A DNA stretch of 56,151 nucleotides, from positions 1-56,151 of the forward strand of contig CACJBW010000007.1 in the NCBI GenBank assembly GCA_902591775.1, in the 5' to 3' direction. The DNA comes from an uncultured Pelagibacteraceae bacterium (GTDB lineage: Bacteria; Pseudomonadota; Alphaproteobacteria; Pelagibacterales; Pelagibacteraceae). The notes beneath the pieces are model-generated. The model was not told the origin of the DNA. It searched no databases and worked only from the letters and a program-made list of their open reading frames with translations. The position numbers and the translations under genes are program-made. This document shows positions 1-8,469 of this stretch, piece after piece (positions within the stretch are counted from its first letter, which is position 1; each line of letters opens with the position of its first letter).

Positions 1-609
1 GTTTGTAACTGGTTAGGACATAATCATTATAATAATTGTAAAGCTATTCATGTTAATTGTTTAAATATGAGACATCCAAAAGGAGCAATAACTACAAAAG
101 AAAAAAAATGGGAACAAAGATTTGCTAAAGAGCAAATTATGCAAGAGGGATATAGGACACAACAGGCAACCAAACCTCAGTCGTTAAGTTATGCAATGAT
201 AGATAGCCCTGTGGGTACTGCTGCATGGATATTAGAAAAATTTTATTCATGGTCAGACTTAAATAAAGGTAATATTGAAAATGTTTACTCAAAAGATTTG
301 TTACTAACTAATATTATGATTTATATATTAACAAAAACTTTTAATTCTGCAGCTTGGATTTATTTTGGCAGAAGAGAAGAAGGTGGTAGACCTTTCCCAA
401 AAAATTTTAAAAAAATTAGAATACCTACTGCAATTGCAGAATTTCCAAAAGAAATGTTGAGCTGGCCACCTAAATCGTATGTAAAAAGAATTTTTAATGT
501 TAAAAGATGGACAAAAATGAAAAAAGGTGGACACTTTGCGGCTCTTGAGGAGCCAGATTTATTAGTTAATGATATAAGGTCATTTTTTAATAAAGATTTA
601 AATATTTAA
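1..609 (+). CDS. Epoxide hydrolase (EHN-type alpha/beta hydrolase), C-terminal part
   Basis: The reading frame is open from base 1, so the 5' end lies outside the window and the ATG at 67 is probably internal. The visible part resembles the C-terminal half of bacterial epoxide hydrolases of the EHN family. It has the stretch 'GYRTQQATKPQSLSYAMIDS' followed by SPVG-AAWILEKF, and near the end GGHFAALEEPDLLV, whose His is the expected catalytic-triad base. The nucleophile Asp would be upstream of the window. Such enzymes hydrolyse epoxides or related electrophiles in the cytoplasm; the substrate cannot be read from sequence. It ends 1 base before the next gene, so co-transcription is likely. Confidence 0.8.
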   Translation, partial: VCNWLGHNHYNNCKAIHVNCLNMRHPKGAITTKEKKWEQRFAKEQIMQEGYRTQQATKPQSLSYAMIDSPVGTAAWILEKFYSWSDLNKGNIENVYSKDLLLTNIMIYILTKTFNSAAWIYFGRREEGGRPFPKNFKKIRIPTAIAEFPKEMLSWPPKSYVKRIFNVKRWTKMKKGGHFAALEEPDLLVNDIRSFFNKDLNI

Positions 610-610
610 G

Positions 611-1615
611 ATGGAAAAAAATAAACTTAAAAAGACTATAATTAAAATATTTTATAATTTTAAACTTTCAAAAAAACACGCAGGTATTTGTGCTGATGCA
701 ATAATTAATGCTGAATTAGTAGGCGCTCCAACTCATGGATTATCTAGATTAAAAATGTATTGTGATCGGATTAAAAAAAAGCTGATCAATCCAAGACCTA
801 AAATCAAACTAAAAAATATTTCCCAATCTGTTACTCATATAAATGCTGATGATAGCATTGGATTTGTTGCTGCAGATACAGCTATTAAAAAAGCTATAAA
901 AAATGCTAAAAAAACAGGAATAGGACTTGTAGCAGTTAAAAACAGTGGCCATTATGGAATGTCGGGATACTACGCTGAGCAAGCTGTAAAAAAAAATATG
1001 ATCGCCTTAGTATTTACTAATGCACCCCCTGCTATAGCCCCACATGGTGCTATAAAATCTTTATTTGGCACAAACCCAATTTGTTTTGGATCGCCAACTG
1101 GTTCTAAAATTCCGTTTATATTGGATACATCTGTCTCAATGATTAATAGAGGCAAAATAAGAGTTGCATCAAGATCTAATTCAAAAATACCTGAGGGTGT
1201 TGCTTTGGATAAATTTGGTAATCCAACAACAGATGCTAAAAAAGCACTTGAAGGTGTTCAGCTTCCTATAGCAGGATTTAGAGGATCAGGACTTGCCTGG
1301 ATGGTAGATATATTGAGTGGTGTTTACACAGGAGGTAATCACGGTGGGAAAGTGAAAGATCCTTTTGATGATTTTTCTGGGCCACAAAATATTGGTCATT
1401 TATTTATTGTAATGAAAGCAAATTTATTTCAATCAAATTATAAAAAAAGAATAAAAGAAAACATAAAAAGAATTAAAAAACTTCCTAAATTAAAAGGACT
1501 TAAAGAAATATTATATCCAGGGGAAAACAAATTAAGAAGATATAAAAAGAATTATAAATCTGAAATTAAAATTCCAAACAATACAATGGAAGATATTCGT
1601 ATTTTATTGAAATAG
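611..1615 (+). CDS. Ldh family oxidoreductase (malate/L-lactate/sulfolactate dehydrogenase type, LDH2/MDH2)
   Basis: A 334-residue protein of the LDH2/MDH2 family, NAD(P)-dependent 2-hydroxyacid dehydrogenases unrelated to classical LDH. Visible hallmarks are THGLSR with His42 and Arg46, NSGHYG with His114 as probable catalytic base, GTNPICFGSP, and the C-terminal GFRGSGLAWMVDILSG. Length is normal for the family (about 330-350). Members act on malate, lactate, ureidoglycolate, 2,3-diketogulonate or (R)-sulfolactate (ComC), and sequence alone does not separate these. An HpsN-like gene 3.6 kb downstream makes a sulfolactate role possible but unproven. It is packed against the epoxide-hydrolase-like gene upstream and converges with an SMR-like gene. 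Confidence 0.85.
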   Translation: MEKNKLKKTIIKIFYNFKLSKKHAGICADAIINAELVGAPTHGLSRLKMYCDRIKKKLINPRPKIKLKNISQSVTHINADDSIGFVAADTAIKKAIKNAKKTGIGLVAVKNSGHYGMSGYYAEQAVKKNMIALVFTNAPPAIAPHGAIKSLFGTNPICFGSPTGSKIPFILDTSVSMINRGKIRVASRSNSKIPEGVALDKFGNPTTDAKKALEGVQLPIAGFRGSGLAWMVDILSGVYTGGNHGGKVKDPFDDFSGPQNIGHLFIVMKANLFQSNYKKRIKENIKRIKKLPKLKGLKEILYPGENKLRRYKKNYKSEIKIPNNTMEDIRILLK

Positions 1616-1624
1616 ATTAAATTG

Positions 1625-1960
1625 TTAACCTGCTCGTCCTAAATAATTCACCATTATAACCCCAGTTACAATTAAGCAAATACCAATAAGTCCATAAATA
1701 TTGGGAACTTGATTATACTTTAATATCCCAAACAAAACTACACCTGCAACTGTTAATCCGCTGTAAGTTGAGTAACTAAATGCAACAGGTATGACTGACA
1801 TTGCTTTTGCCAAAGAGAACATTGTAATACTCATTAAAAGCAAACAAGCAATAGTTGGTGTCAGCTTTGTAAAACCATCTGAAATCTTTGCAAAACTGTT
1901 TGCAGCTATGCCTGTAGTAATTCCTAAGGCTAAAATTAAATATCCTACAAATGGTTTCAT
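1625..1960 (-). CDS. SMR-like small membrane protein (EmrE/Gdx superfamily)
   Basis: A 111-residue protein with four predicted transmembrane helices. It has the SMR layout of short loops, an internal IPVAFSYSTYSG segment matching the EmrE IPTGIAYAIWSG region, and a C-terminal GLIGICLIVTGVIMVNYLG that matches the SMR last helix. SMR dimers export cations or guanidinium by proton antiport. The first helix contains no Glu or Asp, although EmrE-type antiport depends on Glu14. It may therefore not be a proton-coupled drug exporter. A paralog lies at 30835-31170. It converges on the Ldh-family gene. Confidence 0.75.
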   Translation of the reverse strand: MKPFVGYLILALGITTGIAANSFAKISDGFTKLTPTIACLLLMSITMFSLAKAMSVIPVAFSYSTYSGLTVAGVVLFGILKYNQVPNIYGLIGICLIVTGVIMVNYLGRAG

Positions 1961-2051
1961 ATCCTTATTATTTACTAATTATTATTTATTACAATAACTG
2001 ATAATTGTTAAGAATGCCTAAATTTTTAGATTATTTATTTGATTATTAAAG

Positions 2052-2264
2052 TTAAATAGAAACAAAATATCCAAGTACTCCTAATCCAAAAAATAGTGAT
2101 ACGACGATAGCTTTATTTTTAAAATTATCTTTATTTTCTTGTTTAATCATTTTGAGTTTAAGAGCATCAATATTTACTTTTTGAGGGGTATCAATATTTA
2201 CGTTACCTGTTAATTGAGAAGAAATTTCAATATCAGATGCTCTTTTTAGGCTATTCAAACTCAT
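2052..2264 (-). CDS. Small tail-anchored-like membrane protein, unknown function
   Basis: A 70-residue ORF from an ATG at 2264. Longer versions start at ATG 2285 or TTG 2360. I prefer 2264 because the longer N-terminus would overlap the repeats upstream of the divergent regulator. The N-terminal two thirds are polar (SLKRASDIEISSQL..., KLKMIKQENKDNFKNK), and the last about 20 residues are hydrophobic (AIVVSLFFGLGVLGYFVSI), suggesting a single C-terminal membrane anchor. I do not recognise a family. It is divergent from the tandem winged-helix gene and could be under its control. Existence as a real gene is moderately supported. Confidence 0.4.
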   Translation of the reverse strand: MSLNSLKRASDIEISSQLTGNVNIDTPQKVNIDALKLKMIKQENKDNFKNKAIVVSLFFGLGVLGYFVSI

Positions 2265-2310
2265 ATAAAAACTATTAAAACACATATAAATTTTGATGCT
2301 ATTTCTCAAG

Positions 2311-2377
2311 TGTCCGAAATGGGTTATTAAAATTTTATTTGATGTCCAAAATGGGGTCAAAAGATTAAAATGGGTTT
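2311..2377. promoter_or_regulatory. Direct repeats, candidate operator of the adjacent winged-helix gene
   Basis: TGTCCGAAATGGG at 2311-2323 is repeated as TGTCCAAAATGGG at 2343-2355, exactly 32 bases apart (about three helical turns). A third partial copy, AAAATGGGTTT, lies at 2367-2377 and contains the ATG of the downstream gene. These G-rich runs stand out in AT-rich intergenic DNA. Direct repeats would suit tandem binding by the two-winged-helix protein encoded next to them (autoregulation), but that is inference. Confidence 0.4.
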
Positions 2378-3335
2378 GCAGAAAATGATTAAAAACTCAT
2401 CACAATTAAGTGAAAACAAAATTCAAAACACTATTGTAGAAAATTTCGATGAAATAGCTCCCTTTTACTATAAGTTATTATCTGAATGGACTAATTCATC
2501 ATATGAAACATTTCAAGACATAGATAAGTATTTAATAATTCTTTATCTTATAAATAAAGATTTTGATTATTATATTCAAAATGGACTTGTAGAAAGTTAT
2601 GATGCTTTTTTCTTATATGATAAATCATTAGAACTAGACAGAATAAATATTATTGAAATATCAAAAAATCTAATTATTCCCAAAGAGAGTGCTAGAAGAA
2701 AAATTCTTCGCTTAGAAGAATTTGGTGTACTAAAAAAAATTGGCAAAAAGATATATATCGACAGATCAGCTTTTAGACTAGTTCAACCTAAAAATACTCT
2801 TCAAAATTTATGTGTATTACTTTCAAAGATTAATGAGATATGTGAAAAAAATAATTTAATTAATCAATCTAAGCAATTTGATGAAATCTCAAATGAAATT
2901 AAAAATAATTTCACATATTGTTGGTATTTTTTTTTGGAGTTTATTTTTATTTTTACAAATAGATGGAAAAAACAAGTAGGAGATCTTGAAATATTTTCAG
3001 TTGGAATGGTTATAATGTGGCATTCACTTGTTACAAAATCTTATGAAGCTAATGGATGGAACTTTTCAAAGTGGAAAAAGAACAAAATAATAGTTCCTGA
3101 AACTGGTGTTAATACTATGTCAATTTCAGAAATAACTCATATTCCAAGACCAACTGTTGTTAGAAAATTAAATTATTTGCTAAAAAATAAATATATAAGT
3201 GTTAATAAAAAAAAACTATTTAATGTTAACATGCAAGATAAAGCTTTATCTGATACCATTAAACTGCAGGAGAAAAATGTACTCTCACTTTCTTATTTAA
3301 TCTTTAAGATATTTGAACAAATAAATATTAAGTAG
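2370..3335 (+). CDS. Tandem winged-helix DNA-binding protein (putative transcriptional regulator)
   Basis: A 321-residue protein (or 316 from Met6 at 2385). It has two segments that each look like a MarR/Crp-type winged helix. Around residues 90-130, INIIEISKNLIIPKESARRK is followed by ILRLEEFGVLKK and a basic wing. Around residues 250-285, MSISEITHIPRPTVVRKLNY is followed by LLKNKYISVNKKK. Between and around them lie aromatic, helical stretches that could form a ligand or dimerisation region. I know of no named family for this exact architecture. Direct repeats overlap its start. Its 3' end overlaps the convergent BASS transporter gene by 8 bases. Confidence 0.6.
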   Translation: MGLQKMIKNSSQLSENKIQNTIVENFDEIAPFYYKLLSEWTNSSYETFQDIDKYLIILYLINKDFDYYIQNGLVESYDAFFLYDKSLELDRINIIEISKNLIIPKESARRKILRLEEFGVLKKIGKKIYIDRSAFRLVQPKNTLQNLCVLLSKINEICEKNNLINQSKQFDEISNEIKNNFTYCWYFFLEFIFIFTNRWKKQVGDLEIFSVGMVIMWHSLVTKSYEANGWNFSKWKKNKIIVPETGVNTMSISEITHIPRPTVVRKLNYLLKNKYISVNKKKLFNVNMQDKALSDTIKLQEKNVLSLSYLIFKIFEQINIK

Positions 3336-4176
3336 ATCTTCTAAGTATAAAAATCATTATAAAGCCAGTTAAATACATAATCAGAGCATATGCTGCTGTT
3401 GGTATAATATAACTAATGTCACTAAATATTTGTGTAGCTACAAATATTGCTAATGTGCCATTTTGAAGTCCACACTCAATTGAAATACACTTTCTTTGCT
3501 TTATGCCAGTGGCTAATAACTTGGCTATGTAATATGCAAGTACCATCATGATAATATTAAGTACAAGAACAGCAAAACCCGCTTGTTTTAAGTAATTGAG
3601 TATATTCTCTCTTTCTTCAATCCATATTGTTGCAAAAACAATTACAAATAATAAAGTTGTGATTTTCTCGATTATAGAAATATTTGAAGAAACAAAATTT
3701 TCTGCAAATTTCCTTATAATCATTCCTAAAATAACAGGCACTGTAACAACTAGAGCCATTTTTAATGCAATGCCAGTCATGGTGATATCAGAAGATATAT
3801 CTGTAACTCCCAATAAATTTGCTGATTTAAAAATAATAAAAGGAACAGAAATAATACTAATCAGGCTTATTATAGCGGTTAATGAGATTGATAATGCAAC
3901 ATCTCCATTTGCAAATTTTGTCATTACATTTGATGTTACTCCACCAGGAGCTGCAGCTATAATCATAACGCCTACAGCAATTTCAATTGGCAAATCTAAT
4001 ATTAATACAATTATAAATGCAACTATTGGTAAAAGTATCAATTGGCAGATAAAGCCGATTATAAAATCTTTAGGATTATTGATTACTCTTAAAAAATCGC
4101 GTCCTGTCAATCCTAATCCAAGACCTAACATTATAAGAGCTAGAGCGATCGGAGCTATTTTAGTAACTACTTCCAC
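3328..4176 (-). CDS. Bile acid:sodium symporter (BASS) family transporter
   Basis: A 282-residue integral membrane protein with about nine hydrophobic helices. The BASS signatures are visible: AAAPGGVTSNVMTKFANGD (first crossing helix with the Na+ site region) and ECGLQNGTLAIFVATQIF (second). Family members are sodium-coupled importers of organic anions such as bile acids, pyruvate, pantothenate or 2-keto acids. The substrate here is unknown. The Pta-like and HpsN-like genes diverge from it at about 4.2 kb, so an organic anion such as a sulfonate or keto acid is conceivable. Confidence 0.85.
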   Translation of the reverse strand: MEVVTKIAPIALALIMLGLGLGLTGRDFLRVINNPKDFIIGFICQLILLPIVAFIIVLILDLPIEIAVGVMIIAAAPGGVTSNVMTKFANGDVALSISLTAIISLISIISVPFIIFKSANLLGVTDISSDITMTGIALKMALVVTVPVILGMIIRKFAENFVSSNISIIEKITTLLFVIVFATIWIEERENILNYLKQAGFAVLVLNIIMMVLAYYIAKLLATGIKQRKCISIECGLQNGTLAIFVATQIFSDISYIIPTAAYALIMYLTGFIMIFILRRST

Positions 4177-4239
4177 TATTTATCCTTATATCAATAATAG
4201 TATATTAGTTTTTTTATTAATTTAGTATATATAAATTCA

Positions 4240-5151
4240 ATGCTTTCAGATAAATCAACAGTTTGTCCGATCAATTTGCTTGATATCGCTCACCAAAAAA
4301 GAGGAGCTAAAGCTGCAATTGTAAATGCAGGCAAAAGACTTCCCATGCTGTCTGTAATGGACTCCGTAAAAGAAAAATTAATAATTCCCGTTTTAATAGG
4401 CGATGAAATAGAAATAAAAAAAAATGCTGAGGAATTAAAATTTGATATTTCTGATTTTGAAATAATAAATGAGCCAATTGAAAATAACACAGCTAAAGTT
4501 GCTGCAAAGCTTGCTGGTGATGGACAAGTAAAAATAATTGTTAAAGGTCACATACATACAGATATTTTAATGAAAGAAGTTTTATTAAGAAAATATAATT
4601 TAATCGGTAAAAAAAGATTGAGTCATATTTGGCATATGACGTTAGATAAAGAAGATAAGCCATTAATAATAACTGATGGAGCTTTAAATGTTAATCCAAA
4701 TGTTAAAACAAAAATGCATATTCTGAAAAATGTAGTTGATTTTTGCCATAGAATTAATATCGCAAAACCCAAAATTTCTATTTTGTCTGCAACAGAGGAA
4801 GTTTTGGACAGCATGCAAAGCTCAATTGATGCTAAAGAAATATGTAAATTAGCTGAGAAAGAAAATTTAAATGCAGATATATTCGGCCCTCTTGCCTTTG
4901 ATAATAGTGTATCAAAAAAATCAGCAGAGATAAAAGGTATTCAAAATATAGTAGCTGGAGACGCCGATGTATTACTAGTTCCAAATGTTGAAACAGGAAA
5001 TGCTCTTGTTAAAATGATGATTTATTTTATGGGTGCATGTGCGGCAGGAGTGGTTATAGGAGGGAAAGTTCCTGTGGTAATTACTAGTAGATCGGATGAT
5101 GCGACAGCAAGGCTAGCATCTATTGCGGCAGCTGTGGTAGCTTTAGACTAA
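4240..5151 (+). CDS. Phosphate acetyl/butyryltransferase family protein
   Basis: A 303-residue protein of the PTA_PTB family, which interconverts acyl-CoA and acyl phosphate. It is the short form without the N-terminal DRTGG/P-loop part of long Pta. Supporting features are the N-terminal A-KRGAKAAIVNAGKRLP pattern, the VKGHIHTDILMKEVLL segment, ITDGALNVNP, and the C-terminal GGKVPVVITSRSDDATARLASIA that forms the CoA/phosphate site. No acetate kinase is adjacent. In taurine/sulfoacetaldehyde pathways a Pta recycles the acetyl phosphate made by Xsc. Proximity to an HpsN-like gene 41 bases downstream hints at such use, though Xsc is not in the window. Confidence 0.8.
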   Translation: MLSDKSTVCPINLLDIAHQKRGAKAAIVNAGKRLPMLSVMDSVKEKLIIPVLIGDEIEIKKNAEELKFDISDFEIINEPIENNTAKVAAKLAGDGQVKIIVKGHIHTDILMKEVLLRKYNLIGKKRLSHIWHMTLDKEDKPLIITDGALNVNPNVKTKMHILKNVVDFCHRINIAKPKISILSATEEVLDSMQSSIDAKEICKLAEKENLNADIFGPLAFDNSVSKKSAEIKGIQNIVAGDADVLLVPNVETGNALVKMMIYFMGACAAGVVIGGKVPVVITSRSDDATARLASIAAAVVALD

Positions 5152-5192
5152 ATGAATATTGAAAAAAATAATAATTAAATTAGGATTTAAAG

Positions 5193-6479
5193 ATGGCAAT
5201 AACATATTTAAAAAAATCACCAAAAACTTCATCAACAGATGACACAAAAACTAGAGAAATTGTAGAAAATATTTTAAAGGATATAGAGAAAACAAAAGAA
5301 GAAGGATGTATCGAGTTATCAAAAAAATTTGATAAATATGAAGGTGAAGTAATCGTTACAAGAGAAAAAATTGAACAAATTAAAAAGAATTTAGATCCTA
5401 AAACTAAAGATGATATTCAATTTTCTCATGAAAGAGTTAGAAAGTTTGCTGAAGCACAATTAAAAAATTATGGTCAAGATTTTGAAGTAGAGCTATCTGA
5501 TGGTTTGTTCGCTGGTCAAAAATTAATTCCTGTCAATACAGCTGGATGTTACGTACCGGCAGGAAGATATGCTCATATTGCATCTGCAGTTATGAGTGTA
5601 ACTACTGCTAAAGTTGCTGGTGTTAAAAATATTATTGTTTGCAGTTCACCAAAACCTGGTGTTGGAGTTCATCCTGCTATTGTTTACACAGCTGACTTAT
5701 GCGGAGCAGATGTAATAATGAATTTAGGTGGAGTTCAGGCTATTGCTGCAATGACTTATGGTCTTTTTGGTAATGCACCTGCTGATATGCTTGTTGGTCC
5801 TGGAAATCAATTTGTTGCAGAATCAAAAAGAATTTTATTTGGCAAAGTAGGTATAGATTTATTTGCTGGTCCAACAGAGATTGCAGTTATAGCAGATGAA
5901 ACAGCAGACCCAGAATTAGTTGCATTCGATTTAGTTGGACAAGCAGAGCATGGTTATAATTCTCCTGCCTGGTTATTTACTAAAAGTAAAAAATTAGCAG
6001 AGTATGTAATGCAAAGAGTTCCTGAATTAATTGCAGATTTACCAGATTTACCAAGAGAAAACTCAGGAGCTGCATGGAGAGACTATGGTGAAGTTATTTT
6101 ATGTGACACAGACGAAGAATTGGCAAAAATTAGTGATGAATACGCACCTGAACATTTGGAAATTCAAACTAAAAACCTTCAATGGTTTCATGACCGATTA
6201 AAGAATTATGGATCATTATTTATTGGAGAGGAGACTACAGTTGCATATGGAGATAAATGCTCAGGAACCAATCATATTTTACCAACAAAAGGTGCGGGAA
6301 AATATACAGGTGGTTTATTTGTAGGAAAATTCATTAAAACATTGAGTTTTCAAAGAATGACTAAAGAGTCTACTAAAGAAGTGGGTGCAGCTTGTGCTAG
6401 AATTTCAAGATATGAAGGAATGGAGGCTCATGCGAGAACAGGGGATGTTAGACTTAGAAAATATGGATTTCAAAATTAA
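5193..6479 (+). CDS. hpsN: HpsN-like sulfopropanediol 3-dehydrogenase (histidinol dehydrogenase family)
   Basis: A 428-residue HisD-superfamily protein with the CYVPAGRYAH motif at 119-128, GGVQAIAAMTYG, VGPGNQFVAESKR, GPTEIAVIADETADPE, GQAEHG at 249-254 and the catalytic APEHLE (Glu320, His321). From memory, ADETADPE, LVGQAEHG-SPAWLFT and EGMEAHARTGDVRL are characteristic of HpsN rather than of histidine-biosynthetic HisD, which has CYVPGG and AGPSEV. HpsN oxidises (R)-2,3-dihydroxypropane-1-sulfonate to (R)-sulfolactate with NAD+. No other his gene is nearby. It follows the Pta-like gene by 41 bases and probably shares its promoter. Confidence 0.75.
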   Translation: MAITYLKKSPKTSSTDDTKTREIVENILKDIEKTKEEGCIELSKKFDKYEGEVIVTREKIEQIKKNLDPKTKDDIQFSHERVRKFAEAQLKNYGQDFEVELSDGLFAGQKLIPVNTAGCYVPAGRYAHIASAVMSVTTAKVAGVKNIIVCSSPKPGVGVHPAIVYTADLCGADVIMNLGGVQAIAAMTYGLFGNAPADMLVGPGNQFVAESKRILFGKVGIDLFAGPTEIAVIADETADPELVAFDLVGQAEHGYNSPAWLFTKSKKLAEYVMQRVPELIADLPDLPRENSGAAWRDYGEVILCDTDEELAKISDEYAPEHLEIQTKNLQWFHDRLKNYGSLFIGEETTVAYGDKCSGTNHILPTKGAGKYTGGLFVGKFIKTLSFQRMTKESTKEVGAACARISRYEGMEAHARTGDVRLRKYGFQN

Positions 6480-6484
6480 TTAAG

Positions 6485-7384
6485 TCAGATTCTAGAAAAT
6501 AGTAAAATTGTAACTCCAATAACAAAAATTATTATACCAATTATTTCTGTAACTCTTACTTTTTCTTTAAAGAAATATCTTGAGGAAAAGTAACTGAATA
6601 ATAATTCGATTTGCCCAACTGCTCTAACGAAAGAGGCTTGTATTAATGTAAATGCATAAAACCAAGATAAAGAAGCCAAAAATCCAGCAATCCCTATTAA
6701 CATACAATCGTATTTGTCATCATAAAGTTTTTTTAACTCTTTTTTTTCAAATAATAAAAGATAAATAGTTAAAATTATAGTTGGTATCAAAAGTCCAAAT
6801 AATAAAGTTGATATTACTTTTTCAAAGTTTGAGTTGAAGTTCTCCAAAGATAAAGCTGCAGATCTAAAATAAACAATACTTAAGGCTAAAAATAAACCTG
6901 ATATTAACCCTATCAATGTAGTTTTTGAAAATATATTTTGTAAAAATAACTTTAAATCTTTAATTGATAAAATTATTACTCCTAAAGTTGAAATTACAAT
7001 TCCACTTATTCCTAATTTGCTTAGCTTTTCATTAAGTATTAAATATTCAAATATTGCAACTTGCACAACCTCAGTTTTACTTAAAGAAGTTCCAACAACA
7101 AAGTTTGAAAACTTAAAAAGATACAAAAGGACAAATGTAAATATTACTTGAAAAATCGATGCCATTGTAACATCAATTAAAAAACCAGGCTGGTTAATAA
7201 CTTCTGCTAGAACAGAATAATCTCTAAAATATATAAAGAAAAGAATTAATGCTAAGGGTAATGCGAAAGAAAATCTTACATAAGTCGATGCAATAGTGGA
7301 GACATCTTTATTAATTTTTTTTTGAAACGAAGATCTTAGGTTCTGAAAAAATGCAGCTATAATTGTAACAACTATCCAGTTCAT
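6485..7384 (-). CDS. EamA/DMT-family transporter
   Basis: A 299-residue membrane protein with about ten hydrophobic helices in two homologous halves of five. The second half includes LASLSWFYAFTLIQASFVRAVGQIE and a final helix ending in ILLF. This is the layout of drug/metabolite transporters of the EamA type, which export amino acids or other small metabolites. No substrate can be assigned. Convergent with the HpsN-like gene (5-base gap) and tail-to-head with the ABC ATPase gene upstream on the same strand. Confidence 0.8.
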   Translation of the reverse strand: MNWIVVTIIAAFFQNLRSSFQKKINKDVSTIASTYVRFSFALPLALILFFIYFRDYSVLAEVINQPGFLIDVTMASIFQVIFTFVLLYLFKFSNFVVGTSLSKTEVVQVAIFEYLILNEKLSKLGISGIVISTLGVIILSIKDLKLFLQNIFSKTTLIGLISGLFLALSIVYFRSAALSLENFNSNFEKVISTLLFGLLIPTIILTIYLLLFEKKELKKLYDDKYDCMLIGIAGFLASLSWFYAFTLIQASFVRAVGQIELLFSYFSSRYFFKEKVRVTEIIGIIIFVIGVTILLFSRI

Positions 7385-7418
7385 TTTAATTTAACAACGG
7401 TCAAGCTCAAAAAATGAT

Positions 7419-8468
7419 TTAAATTCTACTTCCGTGTTCATCAAATATAAAAATATCTTTGGAATCAAAATTAAGCTCGCTTTGAAAATCAACTTGGCTA
7501 GATATTTTTGCGCTGAGTTCTAAATTATCATTACTCATGTAAACAATTTTCTCATTTCCTAAATTTTCTACTAGATCAATTTTAGGTTTAAATTTAAATT
7601 CTGAGCCATTTGAAACATTAAAATGTTCTGGTCTTATCCCCAAGAAATAATTTTTTTTGTCGAATTTAGTTTGTGCAAAAGTAATTTCATTTCCCAAAAA
7701 ATTTATTTTATTATCTGAAACTATACTCTCTGAGTTTAATGGCAGAATATTCATTTTTGGTGTTCCAATAAACTGTGCTACAAAAATATTAGATGGATTA
7801 TTATAAATTTCATCTGGAGTTCCTACTTGTTCTATATTTCCAAGATTTAATATTACGATCCTATCAGCAAGAGTCATAGCCTCAACTTGATCATGAGTTA
7901 CATATATCATATTTGTTTTAATTTGATTGTGTAATTTTGAAATTTCTACTCTCATTTCAGCTCTCAATGCTGCATCTAAATTTGATAGAGGTTCATCAAA
8001 TAAAAATATTTTTGGATTTCTTGTAATTGCTCTCCCAATTGCAACCCTTTGTCTCTGTCCTCCTGAAAGTTGTTTGGGTTTTCTCTCTAAAAGCTCTTCG
8101 ATTTTTAAAATTTTTGCAGCTTGCATTACTTTTGACTCAATTTCTTCTTTAGATTTTTTTTCAATTTTTAAACCAAATGACATATTTTCATATACATTCA
8201 TATGAGGATACAAAGCATAAGACTGAAAAACCATTGCCGTTTGTCTTTTCGAAGGGTGGAGGTCATTTATTTTCTGGTCATTAATGAAAATTTCTCCTTC
8301 GTCGATTTTTTCTAAACCTGCGATCATTCTTAATAAGGTAGATTTTCCGCAACCAGATGGTCCAACTAACACAAGAAATTCGTCATCCTTGCCCATTAAA
8401 TTAAAGTCTGTAATTATTTTATTTGATCCAAATGATTTATGAACACCAGTAAATTTTATATTAGCCAT
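7419..8468 (-). CDS. ABC transporter ATP-binding protein, MalK/UgpC type
   Basis: A 349-residue ATPase. Walker A is GPSGCGKST at 36-44, followed by the Q-loop VFQSYALYPHM, the signature LSGGQRQRVAIGRAI, Walker B IFLFDEPLSNLD and the H-loop VTHDQ. The C-terminal about 110 residues form the TOBE/regulatory domain typical of MalK/UgpC carbohydrate importers (GIRPEHF motif). It is the only MalK-type ATPase in the region. It is separated from its likely partners (binding protein at 12722, permeases at 13991 and 15019) by the divergent promoter near 9.58 kb. It follows the SnoaL-like gene by 1 base. Confidence 0.9.
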   Translation of the reverse strand: MANIKFTGVHKSFGSNKIITDFNLMGKDDEFLVLVGPSGCGKSTLLRMIAGLEKIDEGEIFINDQKINDLHPSKRQTAMVFQSYALYPHMNVYENMSFGLKIEKKSKEEIESKVMQAAKILKIEELLERKPKQLSGGQRQRVAIGRAITRNPKIFLFDEPLSNLDAALRAEMRVEISKLHNQIKTNMIYVTHDQVEAMTLADRIVILNLGNIEQVGTPDEIYNNPSNIFVAQFIGTPKMNILPLNSESIVSDNKINFLGNEITFAQTKFDKKNYFLGIRPEHFNVSNGSEFKFKPKIDLVENLGNEKIVYMSNDNLELSAKISSQVDFQSELNFDSKDIFIFDEHGSRI

Positions 8469-8469
8469 A

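Noticed and set aside
3596..4225. A long open frame of 209 codons on the + strand
   Set aside because: It is antisense to the well-supported BASS transporter gene and reads as a low-complexity complement of membrane helices, with no recognisable domain.
5193..6479. Histidine-biosynthetic histidinol dehydrogenase
   Set aside because: The motifs ADETADPE, AEHGYNSPAWLF and EGMEAHARTGDVRL and the lack of other his genes fit an HpsN-like enzyme better, although the fold is the same.
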